Part shown: positions 21,236 to 32,215 of the stretch, piece by piece
How the letters are laid out: every line of letters begins with the position of its first letter
How positions within the stretch are numbered: the stretch's first letter is position 1
Assembly: GCA_012845835.1 (NCBI GenBank)
Contig: JABAKD010000006.1
Location: forward strand, 7,362,637-7,426,636
Source of the DNA: Undaria pinnatifida
Lineage: Eukaryota; Sar; Phaeophyceae; Laminariales; Alariaceae
Direction: 5' to 3'
DNA length: 64,000 nt
Translations under genes and position numbers: made by a program
The notes under the pieces: generated by a model
Database searches by the model: none
Told to the model about the DNA's origin: nothing
What the model saw: the letters and a program-made list of their open reading frames with translations, nothing else

Positions 21236-21281
21236 TGTAGCACATTTCTTGATTGAAGATTGAATGGGCTAGTGGCGTAGT

Positions 21282-21563
21282 TGAAGTCAAGACGCGTGCT
21301 GCGATAGAGATAGCAGTTTTCGTCTGTTTTTTTTTCCGAATGACAGAACTCCGCAACCCAAAATCGTCGCAAATACGCCGATTTGTTTGCCTAATTTTTC
21401 TCGTTGAGTAAATACGGTAGGCCATGGGATTTTTTAATCCGGTACGTCGCAGTTTTATTTTTCTCCAAATCAGTTTTTGGAGTCAAGACGGGCATGTCTT
21501 AAGCTCCCAAATTGAGAAACCTCAGCAAAAAATGTAGTGCACCTCTGTCGTAGCACGCATCTC
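21282..21563. mobile_element. Family A MITE-like element, best preserved copy
   Basis: The ends are inverted: gacgcgtgctgcgatagaga at the left and cctctgtcgtagcacgcatc at the right. The interior has the gaatgacagaactccgcaac block, a ccatgggattttttaatccg block and 'cttaagctcccaaattgag'. Length is about 280 bases. It has no coding capacity, so it must be non-autonomous if mobile. Confidence 0.65.
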
Positions 21564-21584
21564 AACTGGTCGTGGACGTTGTCG

Positions 21585-22390
21585 TATAAAATAGTGCGTT
21601 CTACGATGGCGGTAGCACGTTTTGGCCAATTTTGTTTTTTGACTGCCGGAACTTCTCAGGAGGGCAGACTAGGTGTGCAGCCGAGCGCAACAATCGTCGA
21701 CGACAGCACCTATTTGCATTGTTGTCGGAGGGGAAAAAACGATTCAACACCCTTTGTCTGATTGGGTGAGGCCTGCCTTTCGGCCGGCCGGTTATTTTTG
21801 GAAAAACGCCTACGAAACACGCGAAGCCAAGGGACCGCCCTTGCCGACCTCGAGCCCCCCAAGAGGTTGGGGTTAGGGTTATGGTCGGGGTCGGCTTGGG
21901 TCTGGCCCGACGTGCAAGATAGAAATTGACTAAGAGGGTGTGAAATCGCTTTTTCTCACACCGATAAAAAAAGCAAGTAGGGATTGCCATCGTAGACGCT
22001 GGCGCATGCTCCGATAGGGTTAGCACTTGTTGGCCAAAACACTTGTTACTGCTGGAGCTCCTCAAGAGGGCAGAATAGGGATGCAGTTGAGTTCAACCGT
22101 TTTTTAGAGACACTGGCGCATGATACGAAATGGGGTAGCAAGTTTTGGGCAAAAATGAAGAAAAATGACTGACAGGGCTTCCTCGAGAAGGCGGATTAGA
22201 GGTGTAGTTGAGTTCGACTGCCTTGGACGTGTACGCGACGCCGTGCTGCGATAGTTAGAACTTGTTGGCCGAAAGTATTTATGGCTGGCGGAGCTCCCCA
22301 AGAGGGAAAGCTACGGGGTGTAGTTGAGCTGAACTGCCTTTGACGTTGTCGTAGTACGTGCTGCGATGGGGGCAGCACGTTTTGACTACC
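21585..22390. repeat. Array of about 115-base units derived from family A ends
   Basis: Units begin near 21590, 21985, 22105, 22225 and 22340. Each has gctgcgatagggttagcac, 'ttggcc', 'gagctcctcaagagggcag' and 'tgtagttgagttcaactgcc'. The pattern looks like satellite formation from a transposon end. Confidence 0.65.
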
Positions 22391-22638
22391 AAGGAGTCGT
22401 TCTACGGTAGTCCTCCCAACTTTTCTTTAACGAAATCGCTGGTTTTGAAACCAGCGCCCGGCCGCATATCCTAGAATACGGTGCCCCGTGCCACCTCGAC
22501 GTTATCGTTCGGTAGTCATTTGCAAACAAGAATTTTTGCAAATAAATAGTTTCGTAACATTCTTCCTCGTGTTGAGCAACCATGAAACGTTCGTTAAAGA
22601 AAATCGCTGGTTTTTGGGGGGGCTATCGTAGAATCAGT
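22389..22638 (-). mobile_element. Family J MITE-like element, copy 1
   Basis: About 250 bases with ends ctacggtagtcctccc and ggggggctatcgtag. On the minus strand it carries a 65-codon open frame (22386-22583) whose TSRWHGAPYSR...GRALVSK segment aligns without gaps to the frame in the copy at 28978-29231 (TSRWQGAPYFR...GRELVSK). Confidence 0.6.
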
Positions 22639-22868
22639 TCAAGTTTTCCGACATCTGCCGGAGCTTTTCAGGAGGGCACAGTAGGGGTTGTGAATAGCTT
22701 GTAAACACAATGGTTGTGTGGAGGCTCTGTCTTCTATGCGAAGAGATGCAGAGGTGGCACCGACCATTGCGTTCACAGGCTTTTCACAGGTTATAAGGAT
22801 TAACAGGTTATGAGCTTTCGACCTTCGATATAAACATCGATCGACACCAAGCGATATCTCATTGAAGT

Positions 22869-23495
22869 TTGTCGTATCTTACCGGGAAGTGTGAGAGGAA
22901 ACCTTCAATAAGCCGACCACAGCATCAGCATCAGCATCGGCATTACCATGGAGAGTCCACTAAAGCAGGTGATGCGGTAGACAAGGTCGTTAGAGCCCTC
23001 AACGGCAAATTTAACGGGCTTAAGTTCGACGTATGTAAACGCACGGCTCAATCCGTGATATATGTGCGTCATGCCGGGACCTCTGATATCCTGGGAGGGT
23101 GTCCTTGCCCCGAGCCCAAACTCATTAGTCTTCGTCCATCTTCTATAAGAAGTAGCCCTTCACGAGCTGTAACTCGCAGCCAGGCCGCTGACGAAACGGA
23201 CACTCAGTCCGGGGAAACACCCCCGGCTGAAACAGCAGATAATGTACAGCCAGACGCAGGGAGTACTCCCGTGGACACGGCGCATCTGCTACCATCATCT
23301 TCAGGATATTGTACATTCCCAGCCGCAACATCAGTTTTATGGGCCACGGATGACAACATCTTGAATTTTGGAAGTTATTCAGAACTGCAACCGCGACAAC
23401 CGTCTTCTGTTCGACTTTTTGTTCCTGAGCACATCGGGAGCTGCGGCCAGCTTTCTTCTACAATTCAAGCCGAAACGAGGTGGATTTGCGAATAG
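22869..23495 (+). pseudogene. Copia gag N-terminal remnant
   Basis: 209-codon open frame. VDKVVRALNGKFNGLKFDVC resembles the start of copia gag. The remainder (SRAVTRSQAADETDTQ...) has no family signature that I recognise. The frame ends at 23493, after which related sequence continues in another frame (NRKAAWDGYKVLKFHPP). Confidence 0.5.
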
Positions 23496-23708
23496 GAAGG
23501 CTGCTTGGGATGGTTACAAAGTATTAAAATTCCACCCGCCAACGTAAACGTATACTGAGGCAACAGTTAAATCAAATGGTCATGACGGATGGGCAAGACC
23601 CAGACATCAATGAAGTATACTACTTACGGGATGAACTGGTGGACATGGGAGAGGTATTCATCGATGACAGCATGCTGGACATAGTGCTGTGGAAGGACTC
23701 ACGGATGA

Positions 23709-24056
23709 ATGCCTGCAAATAAATATAGCGCCGAAGCAGATGATGACTTCACACTCGACCGAGCTGTGATAACAATGCGCAATATGTACGTAAATAGAGC
23801 TATGCGAAACGGGCCTTCGCAAACAGCGAAGGGGCGTGAGTCTGCTATGGTAGTCACGTCAACACCCTCAGCAGTAGTGATCTGTTCACACTGCAAAAAG
23901 CCAGGCCATCGATTCCAAAATTGCTTTAAACGCAAGGGAACGATGTTGGGGAAAAAACTCCCTCAACACCCCGCAAAAATCCATGATGTAGCCTGCATAA
24001 TACCGATCGCCACGATAATAGCGACTGTCGGTCTCCAAAGCGAGACGACAACATAA
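23709..24056 (+). pseudogene. Copia gag C-terminus with CCHC zinc knuckle
   Basis: Encodes AEADDDFTLDRAVITMRN and then CSHCKKPGHRFQNC (23883-23924), a C-x2-C-x4-H-x4-C nucleocapsid knuckle. It is offset by one base from the gag segment at 23576-23699, which points to a frameshift near 23690. It ends at 24054 before the protease. Confidence 0.8.
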
Positions 24057-24151
24057 CGCGTCGCCCTCGTCCTGGTCAACAAAATGGCCGGCACAACAAC
24101 AGCCACAGTGCTCACGCCAACACCGCCACAACTCCAACTTCAACAACGCAA

Positions 24152-24658
24152 ATGGAAGCATACGTCCCAGTGACATATGCTTCATCCCCTGCTGCGGCTA
24201 CGACTACAGCAGCTACTTCTACGTCCTTCGCGACTCCTCCCTATCCATCTTCACCTCGAACTGGTATAGATTATTCTTTCATCGCCACACCTTCAATCAA
24301 AATCGCCGCGCAGCCCGTCGATTTCTCTATGACTGCGGACAGCGGAGCTTCTAGACACTTCATCGATAATCAGCTACTACCTGGCATCGAACTCAAAATG
24401 AACCACTACGTACAGCTGGATCCTCCTGTAGCAATCAACGTAACGGGAAACCATCGCCTTTATGGCGTTGGTCAAGGAGTTTTGGTCGTTCGAGTGTTGG
24501 ATCGTATAGGCTCTAAGCACTCTGTGCAGCTTCCCATCACGATGGTACCAGGGCTAGGCAAGCACCTATTTTCTGGGGGATCAGCAGCTACGAGCGGAGC
24601 CAATATGATCATCGCCACGAATTCGTATTTGGACATGGGTGCATTTACTGTACCCTGA
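24152..24658 (+). pseudogene. Copia aspartic protease fragment
   Basis: 168 codons. TADSGASRHFIDNQLLPG carries the DSGA active-site motif (Asp codon 24338-24340) in the copia-style DSGASxHF context. It is followed by GVGQGVLVVRVLD and GLGKHLFSGGSAA, a copia-like protease C-terminus. A stop at 24656 ends the frame before any integrase. Confidence 0.8.
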
Positions 24659-24659
24659 C

Positions 24660-26290
24660 GCAAAGACAGCCACTGCTCTTCTCTGCACCATCTCGACCTC
24701 ACCACTGGTGCCACCAGCCGAACACCTGAGACGGCGTTCAAAAATAAAAACAAATGGGTCACATATTCAATCCGGTATATTAACCGCGGCAATATGGATG
24801 TAGCCATGTTATTCACACATTTGCAAAAATAAAACCAAAAATACAAGGAAAGATACGTATAAATAAAGGTGGAACTGTGGGTCGTATGAACTTAAGTCAA
24901 CGATCGTACAGCAATGAGCTATCTTCTACCGAAAATGCGTACGAGTATAAATTCCAGCATTAAGGAGTAAAGGTTATAGACTGCTTGAATAGACTGCGCA
25001 TTAACTTAGATTTGAATCCAAGGTTCATACTCTCAACATTGCTGTGGACTAGGTAGGACTTGCAGTTGAAATTAGCCGTTTTTAGAGACGTTGTTGCACG
25101 CTGCGATAGGGTTACCGTGTACCTCTTTTGAGCAAAACAAAAATCAGATCGATGGAGCCTCTCAACGGGGGGGCTTACCCAATGCCGTTGGGATACCATT
25201 AGTAGAGTTTTTTTCCTTTAGGCTTTGTGGCATGCTGCGATGGGGATAGATAGCACTCTTTGGCAACACATTTCAGACTGACGGCTGTATTTCAGGCTGA
25301 ACCGTTGGACGCGCGCCACGATAGACGTGGCACTTATGGCCAAATCATTTTCTGAATGACGGAGGCTCCTTACCCCTTTTAGAGTCCCATAATCCATCCC
25401 TATACTACCTTCAAGTAAATTTGTCAAAAGAAGGGTTTGCAGTAGGGAAGGCGTTATAACCCTTTTGGGGCTTCAGTGAGAAATAATGATGGATAAAACC
25501 GCCGATAGCAGCGTCCTTCATACAAGAAGCAAGCAGCCCGGGCTGCTACGTTAAGCGACGACGATCTTACTGTCCAATGCAAGTCTAAGACACGCGGTGT
25601 ACAGGTTGCACTGCGGCCGTGTGCTGAAGGCTCGCACCATGATAACAAACTCGTCTATAACTTGTGCGTTTTTTGTCGCTGTGCATGCGCCCAAAAAGGG
25701 TTACAATACCGTCGGAATGCCTATTCGTTTTTTTGTTGCAATTTCGGGGTATTGTTCATACCCTAGGCCACGAGGCTGTTTAAACCAGGTTTTGGGTGAG
25801 ATATGTAGAGCTATTCAAGCCACCATCCACAGAAGGAAAAAACAATGGTTGGTGCACCTCTACCGTACGAAGCATGCGTCCTTGCCAAAAAGAGGTTCTG
25901 TACCCGGTATCGTTGCAATACCATTTAGGCTGTACGATATTATTTTCGTTTTTCACCTGGGCCATAGGATTGTAATTCAACGTTGGGTACCCTAGGAGCC
26001 AAGAGGCTCGATCAAAGCACACTAACCTCGGACTGGGAACGAAGGCGCACGTGTGCCGTGTGCCTCCCGGCACGGCATTTGTCGTCAAGTCGGCTTACGG
26101 GGCAAGGATAGAGCTCCTCATGTGAGGAGCCTGACAAGTCCCCTACCGTGGCATGCGTTCCATTTTTGTGTGGCTTTCGTTCAATCTCGTCTCCACGTGA
26201 GGGTCCAGAGAAAATATCGGTGCATCCCTCGCGGACCATGCGCCCAAAGTCGTGCGGTTTCGCTGAGTCTCGGCTACGGCAGGCGGAATG
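24660..26290. other. Intergenic stretch with family A remnants
   Basis: Sequence after the copia fragment. Family A or satellite pieces lie at about 25085-25400 (gacgttgttgcacgctgcga; ggcatgctgcgatggggat; gaatgacggaggctccttac) and at 25710-25880. A stem-loop agctcctcatgtgaggagc lies at about 26110. No gene is recognised. Confidence 0.5.
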
Positions 26291-27027
26291 CACGGCGGCA
26301 AGTGACAGCGTGACAGGGGTGTGGTTGGATCCAGCGAGCTCAGACCTTATCGTGCGGCTGTCCGTTGAATCTCAGTTGCGCCGAGGGGAATGCATGGCAG
26401 CACGCGACAGCAGACTGGGCGTGTAGTTGAGTGCGACAAAACTCAGACGTTGTCGTGTGGTTGTCATTGACTCTCTCGGCTAAGCCCCGTGGAATGCACG
26501 GCGGCAAGCGACGTCGGACTAGGGGACCAGTTTGTCTGAACCATGTCAGGCGTTTTCGCGCTACGGGTGCAGTTGACGTCCAACCATGATAGGCGTAGTC
26601 CTGAGGCTATTGCTGAACCTCGACTGTACACGCTTGGTGGAATGCACGGCAATACCCGACAACACACCCTCCTAGATAGTGGTGGGGTCAATTCCTCCTG
26701 TTGCCCCGGATTGAACCGCATGTAGCTCGGCGACGAACGGCAGCATGGTAGGGTTGCAGTTGGGTCCAACCTCCTTGTCGCGTGGCTGTCGCTGAATCTC
26801 AGCTATGCCGGATGGAATGCTCGGAAACATGCGACAACAGCGAGCGAGCCCCCCCCCCCCCCCCCAGACAGGGGCAGGGTCGATTTCCCTTGTTGACACA
26901 GGTTGGGCCGCTTCTGAGACACATACCACGGTAGTGGTGCACGCTTTTTTTCCTGAGGTTTCTTCGATTTGAGAGTTCAAGACCTTCCCCGAAAACCGAT
27001 TTGGAGAAAAAAAACTGCTACTAAGGG

Positions 27028-27420
27028 TTGGTACTCGAGAACACCGCAGGTATGTGCGAATCTCCAACGCTGTGTGTACAAGCGCCCCTCTCAGGCAACG
27101 GTCGCAGAATGTGGGCGGTGTTGACGGTCACCGGACGAATAGAAGTGCTCGGTAAAGAGACAGAATCTCAGGTTGAGATGGGGACAGAAGGAAGTATGAG
27201 AGGTGTGCGAGGGCGCGCCCTCACACTCCTCTCGGACGAAAGCAACGGGCAACGACTGAGGAAGCGTCTGGGAAGACGTCTTGAGGTTCCTCGGGATGTT
27301 GTACCCTTCCTTGTGCCTCGGAGCGTCGGCGATAACGACATCGCTCCGAGAGACGATCTTTCTAGGAGAACGGGTAGAACGTTCCCGAAGGTTCTAGGAT
27401 TTGTGTTCAGACGCAAGTAG
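27028..27420 (+). CDS. Unrecognised 130-codon open frame inside the inserted segment
   Basis: Basic product (GQRLRKRLGRRLEVPRDVV). No family is recognised, and an upstream splice acceptor or promoter is not evident. The segment also contains inverted repeats (ctcggagcgtcgg...tcgctccgag at 27318) and a heat-shock-type motif at 27377. It may be coding by chance. Confidence 0.15.
   Translation: MVLENTAGMCESPTLCVQAPLSGNGRRMWAVLTVTGRIEVLGKETESQVEMGTEGSMRGVRGRALTLLSDESNGQRLRKRLGRRLEVPRDVVPFLVPRSVGDNDIAPRDDLSRRTGRTFPKVLGFVFRRK
27376..27395. promoter_or_regulatory. Perfect four-unit heat-shock-element-like motif
   Basis: Sequence agaacgttcccgaaggttct has alternating GAA/TTC triplets at exact five-base spacing (27377, 27382, 27387, 27392), the nGAAn array bound by heat-shock factor. 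No gene start is adjacent, so function is unproven. It is nearly palindromic and may just be an inverted repeat. Confidence 0.3.
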
Positions 27421-28499
27421 GAAGGTTGGGTTCAGAGCATTGTGACCCACACTACCGGATGAAAAAATCCCATGGCCTTGGTACACAACGACAATTCTAA
27501 AAAATAAAAGTAAAGCAAAGTTCGGACGATTTTGGGTTAAGGAGCCCCGCTGTTCAGAAATCGTTTCAGGCAAAAGGTGCTACCTCTATCGTAGCACGCG
27601 ACCTGACTCGGTGACATGTCATTAACAACAGACTACGTGTGTAGGTTGACTCAAGACATGTTGGGCGTTGTCGTGCGGCGTAGGAGACTCTTGGCTGCGG
27701 AGCGTGGAATGCACGGCAGTACGCGACAACATCGAGCGACTTCCCCCCCCCCCCCTAGATAGTGGCGGGGACGACTCCCCTTGTTGCGACAAGTTGGACC
27801 ATATTTAGTTCGGTGTCAAGCGACACCAGACTAGGTGTTGTGTGTAGTTGAATACAACCGTCACAGACGTTGTCGTGCGAATGCCGTTGAATCTCGGCTA
27901 AGCCGAGTGGAACGCGCAGCACTACGCGACAACACACTAGGTGTGTTAGTTGGGTCTTACAGTTTCAGAAGCTGTCGTTCGGTTGTCGTTGAATCTCTCG
28001 GCCACGCCACGGGTATTTCGCGGAAATTGGCGACGGTCGTTGGAATTCATTTCACGCGGTGTAACGGTGGGCGCGCACACTAGTCCTCGATCTGGCATTG
28101 CTCCCTGTGCACCCGGCAACATTTTATTGATGATTTGGAAATCTCGATCTACGAAAAAAACACTGCGTTGGAGGTACGGTTCCATTTTTCCTACATGCAC
28201 TGATGTCTCAGTCGAACTCCTGATTCATTAACAGCGACCGATCCCCCCCCCGAAGTAGTAGCAGGGCCGATTTTCCTTTGTTGCCACACATTGGACCGCG
28301 TTTAGCTCGGCGGCTAGTAAAAGTAGACTGCGGGTGTAGTTGGGTCCAACCAGCTTAGACGTTGTCGTGCGGCTTCGGCAAATCTTGGCTGCGACGCGTG
28401 GAATACGCGGCAATACGCGACAACAGCGAGCGAGGCCCCCACCCGGATAGTGGCGGGCTCGATTCTCCCTGGTACCATAGGTTGGGTTGCGTTTAGATA

Positions 28500-28977
28500 C
28501 TTATCTGTTTTTGTGTGGGGGTTATCCGGGTTTTTGTGAAACGTTGGCTTGGCGTGGATGAGGAGAAATGGTGCGCCACAGTTCGGCAGCACCAAATGAA
28601 TTATTTGTGTTTGGTGCTGTACTATGACGCCGGCTCAATCAAGACCATTTTTCCTATTTGGTTTTGAAGGTGTCTGACAAGGACATGCCTTTCTGACTGT
28701 GTCGAACCACGAGTGTATGTTCTCACACCAGGTGAATACACGCATATATTTTTTTCAGTTACCTTCCGATAACGTGCGATTCGTATTCTATTTTCATGCA
28801 GAACAATACTTGTGCCCTTTGAGGTCGGCATGTGAAGCGGGATTGTTAGATTTTTGCTTCGTGGCAGGTTATGGTCAGCCGTATTTTCGGTTGTTTCGGA
28901 CTGAAACTAGCGGTTTAGCACGTGATCTCGTGGGTTCCCACGGGGGATCCCGCGGGAAATTGCGCGATATTTCCCAG
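28500..28977. other. Intergenic sequence, no gene recognised
   Basis: No family signature until about 28925, where a GC-rich palindromic stretch (gtgggttcccacggggga, gatcccgcgggaaat) begins. That stretch seems to continue at 29226 on the other side of the family J element. Confidence 0.4.
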
Positions 28978-29231
28978 ACTGATTCTACGGTAGCCCCCTC
29001 GAAAACCAGCGATTTCCTTTAAAGAACGTTCCATGGCTGCTCGACGCGAGGAAGGATGCTACTTGAAAAAAAGTCTCCATATATTTTTCTTGTTGGCAAA
29101 GGACTATCGAACGATGACGTCGAGGTGGCAAGGGGCACCGTATTTCAGGAAGTACGGCCGGGAGCTGGTTTCAAAAGCGACGATTTATTTAAGAAAAGTT
29201 TGGGGGGCTACCGTAGAACGGCTCCCCATGG
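28978..29231 (+). mobile_element. Family J MITE-like element, copy 2
   Basis: Starts gattctacggtagccccctc, ends ggggggctaccgtagaacgg. It carries a + strand open frame from 29033 homologous to the frame in copy 1. Palindromic GC-rich sequence lies on both sides (28925-28977 and 29226-29385), suggesting insertion into another hairpin-forming repeat. Confidence 0.6.
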
Positions 29232-29455
29232 GATATCGCGGGTCCCGCGGTATACCAGGTGGAATTTCGTGGGATGTCGTTAGATGCGGCCGTGAGGTGC
29301 CGTAGAATGCCGCGGGTTATCGCGGATACCGTGAGATGTCCCTGCGGCATACCAGCGGCATCTCGCGGTATCCCATAGAACTTCCACATAACGCGCCCAA
29401 AAGCCCAGTACCGTAACATTGGTCAGTAGTGGGTACGCAATCGTGAATCCATATG

Positions 29456-29940
29456 TTTCTTGCCAGTTCTTGCTCCTATTTTCTCCAACCAAGCACCTGC
29501 ACCTCTAATTGTTGTCTGGCGTAGTTCGGGTAGGTAACCGGTTGACCTTTTGCCAGTGACCAAACGGACCAATACCCTCTCATTCCTTCACAAATTACGT
29601 CGTCGACAGGACCATGGGTTTTTTGGTCGGTGGGTTCGAATCTCACCATCCATCAATAATAAAACCTTTTACTATATACCAGGTACTATTTTTCTTGCCA
29701 GTTCTTGCCCTGATTTTGTCCAACCAACCAGCTGAATGAAGCTCTAATTGTTGTAGGGCTCAGTTCGGGTGTAGGGAATTGTTTAACCTTTTGACTTTGG
29801 TCAAACGGATTAATATCCTTTATAGTAATTTCACAATGACGTCGTCGGCAGGACTACGTTTTTTCGGGTCGTGGGTTCGAATCTCACCGTCCACCAGAAC
29901 AATACGAGTGAACATTTACGACTTTCCTCATGTCCAGCCT
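29456..29940 (+). repeat. Family G repeat: tandem pair with tRNA-like promoter boxes
   Basis: Two direct units of about 240 bases share 'ttcttgccagttcttgc', 'ctctaattgttgt', a tggcgtagttcgggta stretch resembling a pol III A box, 'aaacggaccaatacc' and gggttcgaatctcacc, which matches a tRNA B box and T-arm (gtggg/ctcac). The A-B spacing of about 117 bases is longer than in a tRNA. Fragments lacking the B box lie at 30045-30125 and 31425-31515. A tRNA-derived SINE is the likeliest reading. Confidence 0.5.
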
Positions 29941-30852
29941 AAAGAAAACACTCTCCGCGGTATTCCCGGGGAATGGAACCGCGCGGATATGGATACGTCC
30001 GCCCGTATATCCGGCCGACCTTCTATTCCGTGTTTCATGGGGGGTCGTTGTACGACTTAGTTTGGGCAGTCGATTGGTTAACCTTTTACCAGTGGTCAAA
30101 CGGACTAATACACTCTAATTCCTTAGCACCAGTCTATCTCCTCTCTTCCATGACAAGGCAACTGTCTCTACTGCTGTATCGCGACGACAGCAGTAGGGCA
30201 GCGGTGACTGCGGGCACATAGTGAAGTCGCATGTATGTGTGGTGCTCGAATAACTATTATTCTTGTATGATTAGAACATACCTGTCACCTGCACAAGAAC
30301 TCGATCCTGTTTTTTTCCTTCATGTTCGGACTGTTTTCATCCTTTGTGACGAGAGTACCTATCAACGGGATCTATATCTCTCCGTCTGGAGCCCGCTTGT
30401 TGTGTGGCATGCTGTTTGTGCCTTGGAAGCGACAGCACACATAATAATTGGGTACCATTCACATAGAATATCTGATTTAGTCTAACGATAGACCTTTTGG
30501 TCGGAACTAAGTTGTGCACGGAAATGTAACGATCGGTGAGGTGCGCATTTTAATGTGTAACATCATCAGCCGTCGTCGATGCACAGTTAACTAACAACTG
30601 AAAGTTTATTTTGGGATCGTCCTCAACGGTCCAGAGTACGAAGTACGGAGTAGTATACATAGTTTTGTTTACCGTCGAGTATTTTAAGCATTACTCAATA
30701 ATGACCCATTCTGCAGTCTTCACACGTCAATCTGTCTGTCCGTCTATTGTTTTCATACGTTGCGCTGTCTATACATTCCGAGTCTTCACCATCATGCGTA
30801 CCCACGGGAGCCCGCAATCCGAGGCACTGGCGGATAACTATCACATCGCTGG

Positions 30853-30955
30853 ATATGATTATGAAAAAGGTATAACATAAAAAGAATGCTTTTTACGGTA
30901 TAGTTATGATTATTAAAAAGGTGTAACATAAAAAGAATGCTTTTTACGGTATAGT
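30853..30955. repeat. Direct tandem pair of about 47 bases
   Basis: atgattatgaaaaaggtata and atgattattaaaaaggtgta each precede acataaaaagaatgcttttt and acggtatag. A recent tandem duplication in otherwise unrecognised sequence (30130-31150). Confidence 0.8.
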
Positions 30956-31279
30956 ACCTACCTGTGGAAGCAAATAATGGAAGCTTTTATAGTACTTGTA
31001 TCAGTGCACAGAATGACTAACTAGTATGTGTTTCGCAGGATCATTTCGGTTCTCTGATACACCACATGGTTCTGGAGATAACGCTTGGTTCTCATTTTAG
31101 GCTCCGTTCCCATTTTTCTGAAAACTCTGTTATTATGGAAAAATCGTCCTGCTGACCCTGACAACATCCAGGGGAGTCACCGACCTATATCTTTCTTTCA
31201 TGGGATCAAATATACAACACGCGCGAACGACCTTCCGTAAATCTTGTGCAACTACTACTGTACTGCTGCTTGCTGCGTG

Positions 31280-31650
31280 TTAGATGCGTGCTACGGCAGA
31301 GGTAACACTTTTTGCCCGGAACGATTTCTGAATGGCGGGGCTCCTTATTTATCCAAAATCGTTCGAATTGTGCAATTTTGTTTATTTATTTATACAATTC
31401 TCGTTTCCGCCGTTTCAGGGGGGGAGAGTGTTATAAGGCTTAGTTTGGGTAAGCTATTGGTTAACCTTTTGCAAGTGGTCAAACGGACTAATACCCCACT
31501 GATACCTCAACAGTATACCTAGGCCATGGGACTTTTTCATCCGGTAGCAGTTTTTTCTTCTCTCCAAATTCGGTTTTCGGGGGAGGTCTTAAGCTCCCAA
31601 ATCGAGGAAACCTCGGAAAAAAAAGCGTACACCGCTACCGTGGCATGTGT
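31280..31650. mobile_element. Family A element containing a family G fragment
   Basis: The left TIR is gcgtgctacggcagaggtaa (31285) and the right is accgctaccgtggcatgtgt (31630). Between about 31425 and 31515 sits a family G piece (ggttaaccttttgcaagtgg), so one repeat is nested in the other. Confidence 0.55.
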
Positions 31651-32085
31651 CATCAGCGCAATATAGATGTACCACGCAGCTTGCAAAGTTGAGTTTGTAC
31701 CATTCAATCGGTCGTACTCACAGCTAACGTTTTTCATTTGTTATCCAAAATACAACTCAAAATTACTGTCGAATTTTTTCTTTCAGCCGCAACAAATAGC
31801 ATCGAAGAATCGGGGGCCCACCACGAAGCAGTCCAGTTGGCAGCTCGGGTACTAGGGGGAGGGCATCTGAAGTGCAGCACAAGTCGGTGTACGACACGCG
31901 CATTGAGCGACGGTATACTCGTACTGCATACTGCACTTCTGCTGCGCGCTCTTCTTCCCACGACAGATAGATACATACATCGAAGACGATCATCTGAGTT
32001 TTTTTTTTGTAAATTATTTTCTTCATCATCGATCGCTTTTACTCTCCATCCAGCTCAATCAATTTGTACGAGATTACCCTAACGC

Positions 32086-32215
32086 CGCGACCTTCTGGAC
32101 AAGCCGCCGTCACAGGTGTCTTCCCTTCTACCCCCTAGTACTCGCCTTCATTGTTACCGTACATGGATAGGGTTCGGCATTCATTCCCGCTTTTCAACGA
32201 GTGTTCAAACAAATG
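32086..32215. repeat. Family F repeat
   Basis: gcgaccttctggacaagccg, 'gtcacaggtgtcttcccttc' and 'ttgccttcatt' recur at 39571-39690 and 41927-42100. Confidence 0.6.

Larger units (their letters stand above)
22700..24658 (+). mobile_element. Decayed Ty1/copia-type retrotransposon: gag and protease only
   Basis: Contains gag-like sequence from about 22869, a UBN2/copia gag segment (TDGQDPDINEVYYLRDEL, 23576-23699), a CCHC zinc knuckle and an aspartic protease. These lie in different frames (0, 2, 0, 2), so several frameshifts separate them. No integrase, reverse transcriptase or RNase H sequence follows, and no second LTR is seen. A ggttatgagc string at 22808 after attaaca could be a degraded primer binding site (weak). 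It lies between the RecQ and DHHC genes. Confidence 0.75.
26908..27604. mobile_element. Family A element interrupted by a 430-base insertion
   Basis: The left end (ataccacggtagtggtgcac, 26925) and right end (gctacctctatcgtagcacg, 27579) are normal family A termini. The interior jumps at about 27020 into unrelated GC-rich sequence. It returns to the family at about 27455 (ggatgaaaaaatcccatggc). Confidence 0.6.
26290..28500. repeat. Satellite field, about 110- and 220-base units
   Basis: Roughly eight degenerate units share ctgtcgttgaatctcggcta, 'ggaatgcacggca', 'gcgacaaca', a C-run, 'tagtggcgggg', 'attccccttgttgc' and 'tgtagttgggtccaac'. Units begin near 26320, 26440, 26560, 26770, 27650, 27870, 27970 and 28340. 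An A-family element (26908-27604) interrupts the array. Confidence 0.7.

Noticed and set aside
22800..22820. Primer binding site and 5' LTR end of the copia element
   Set aside because: Only about ten bases resemble an initiator-tRNA-type site, and no second LTR exists to define the boundary; mentioned only as weak.
29628..29650. T-arm-like sequence as a functional tRNA gene
   Set aside because: No acceptor stem, and A-B box spacing is too long; better explained as a SINE-like repeat.
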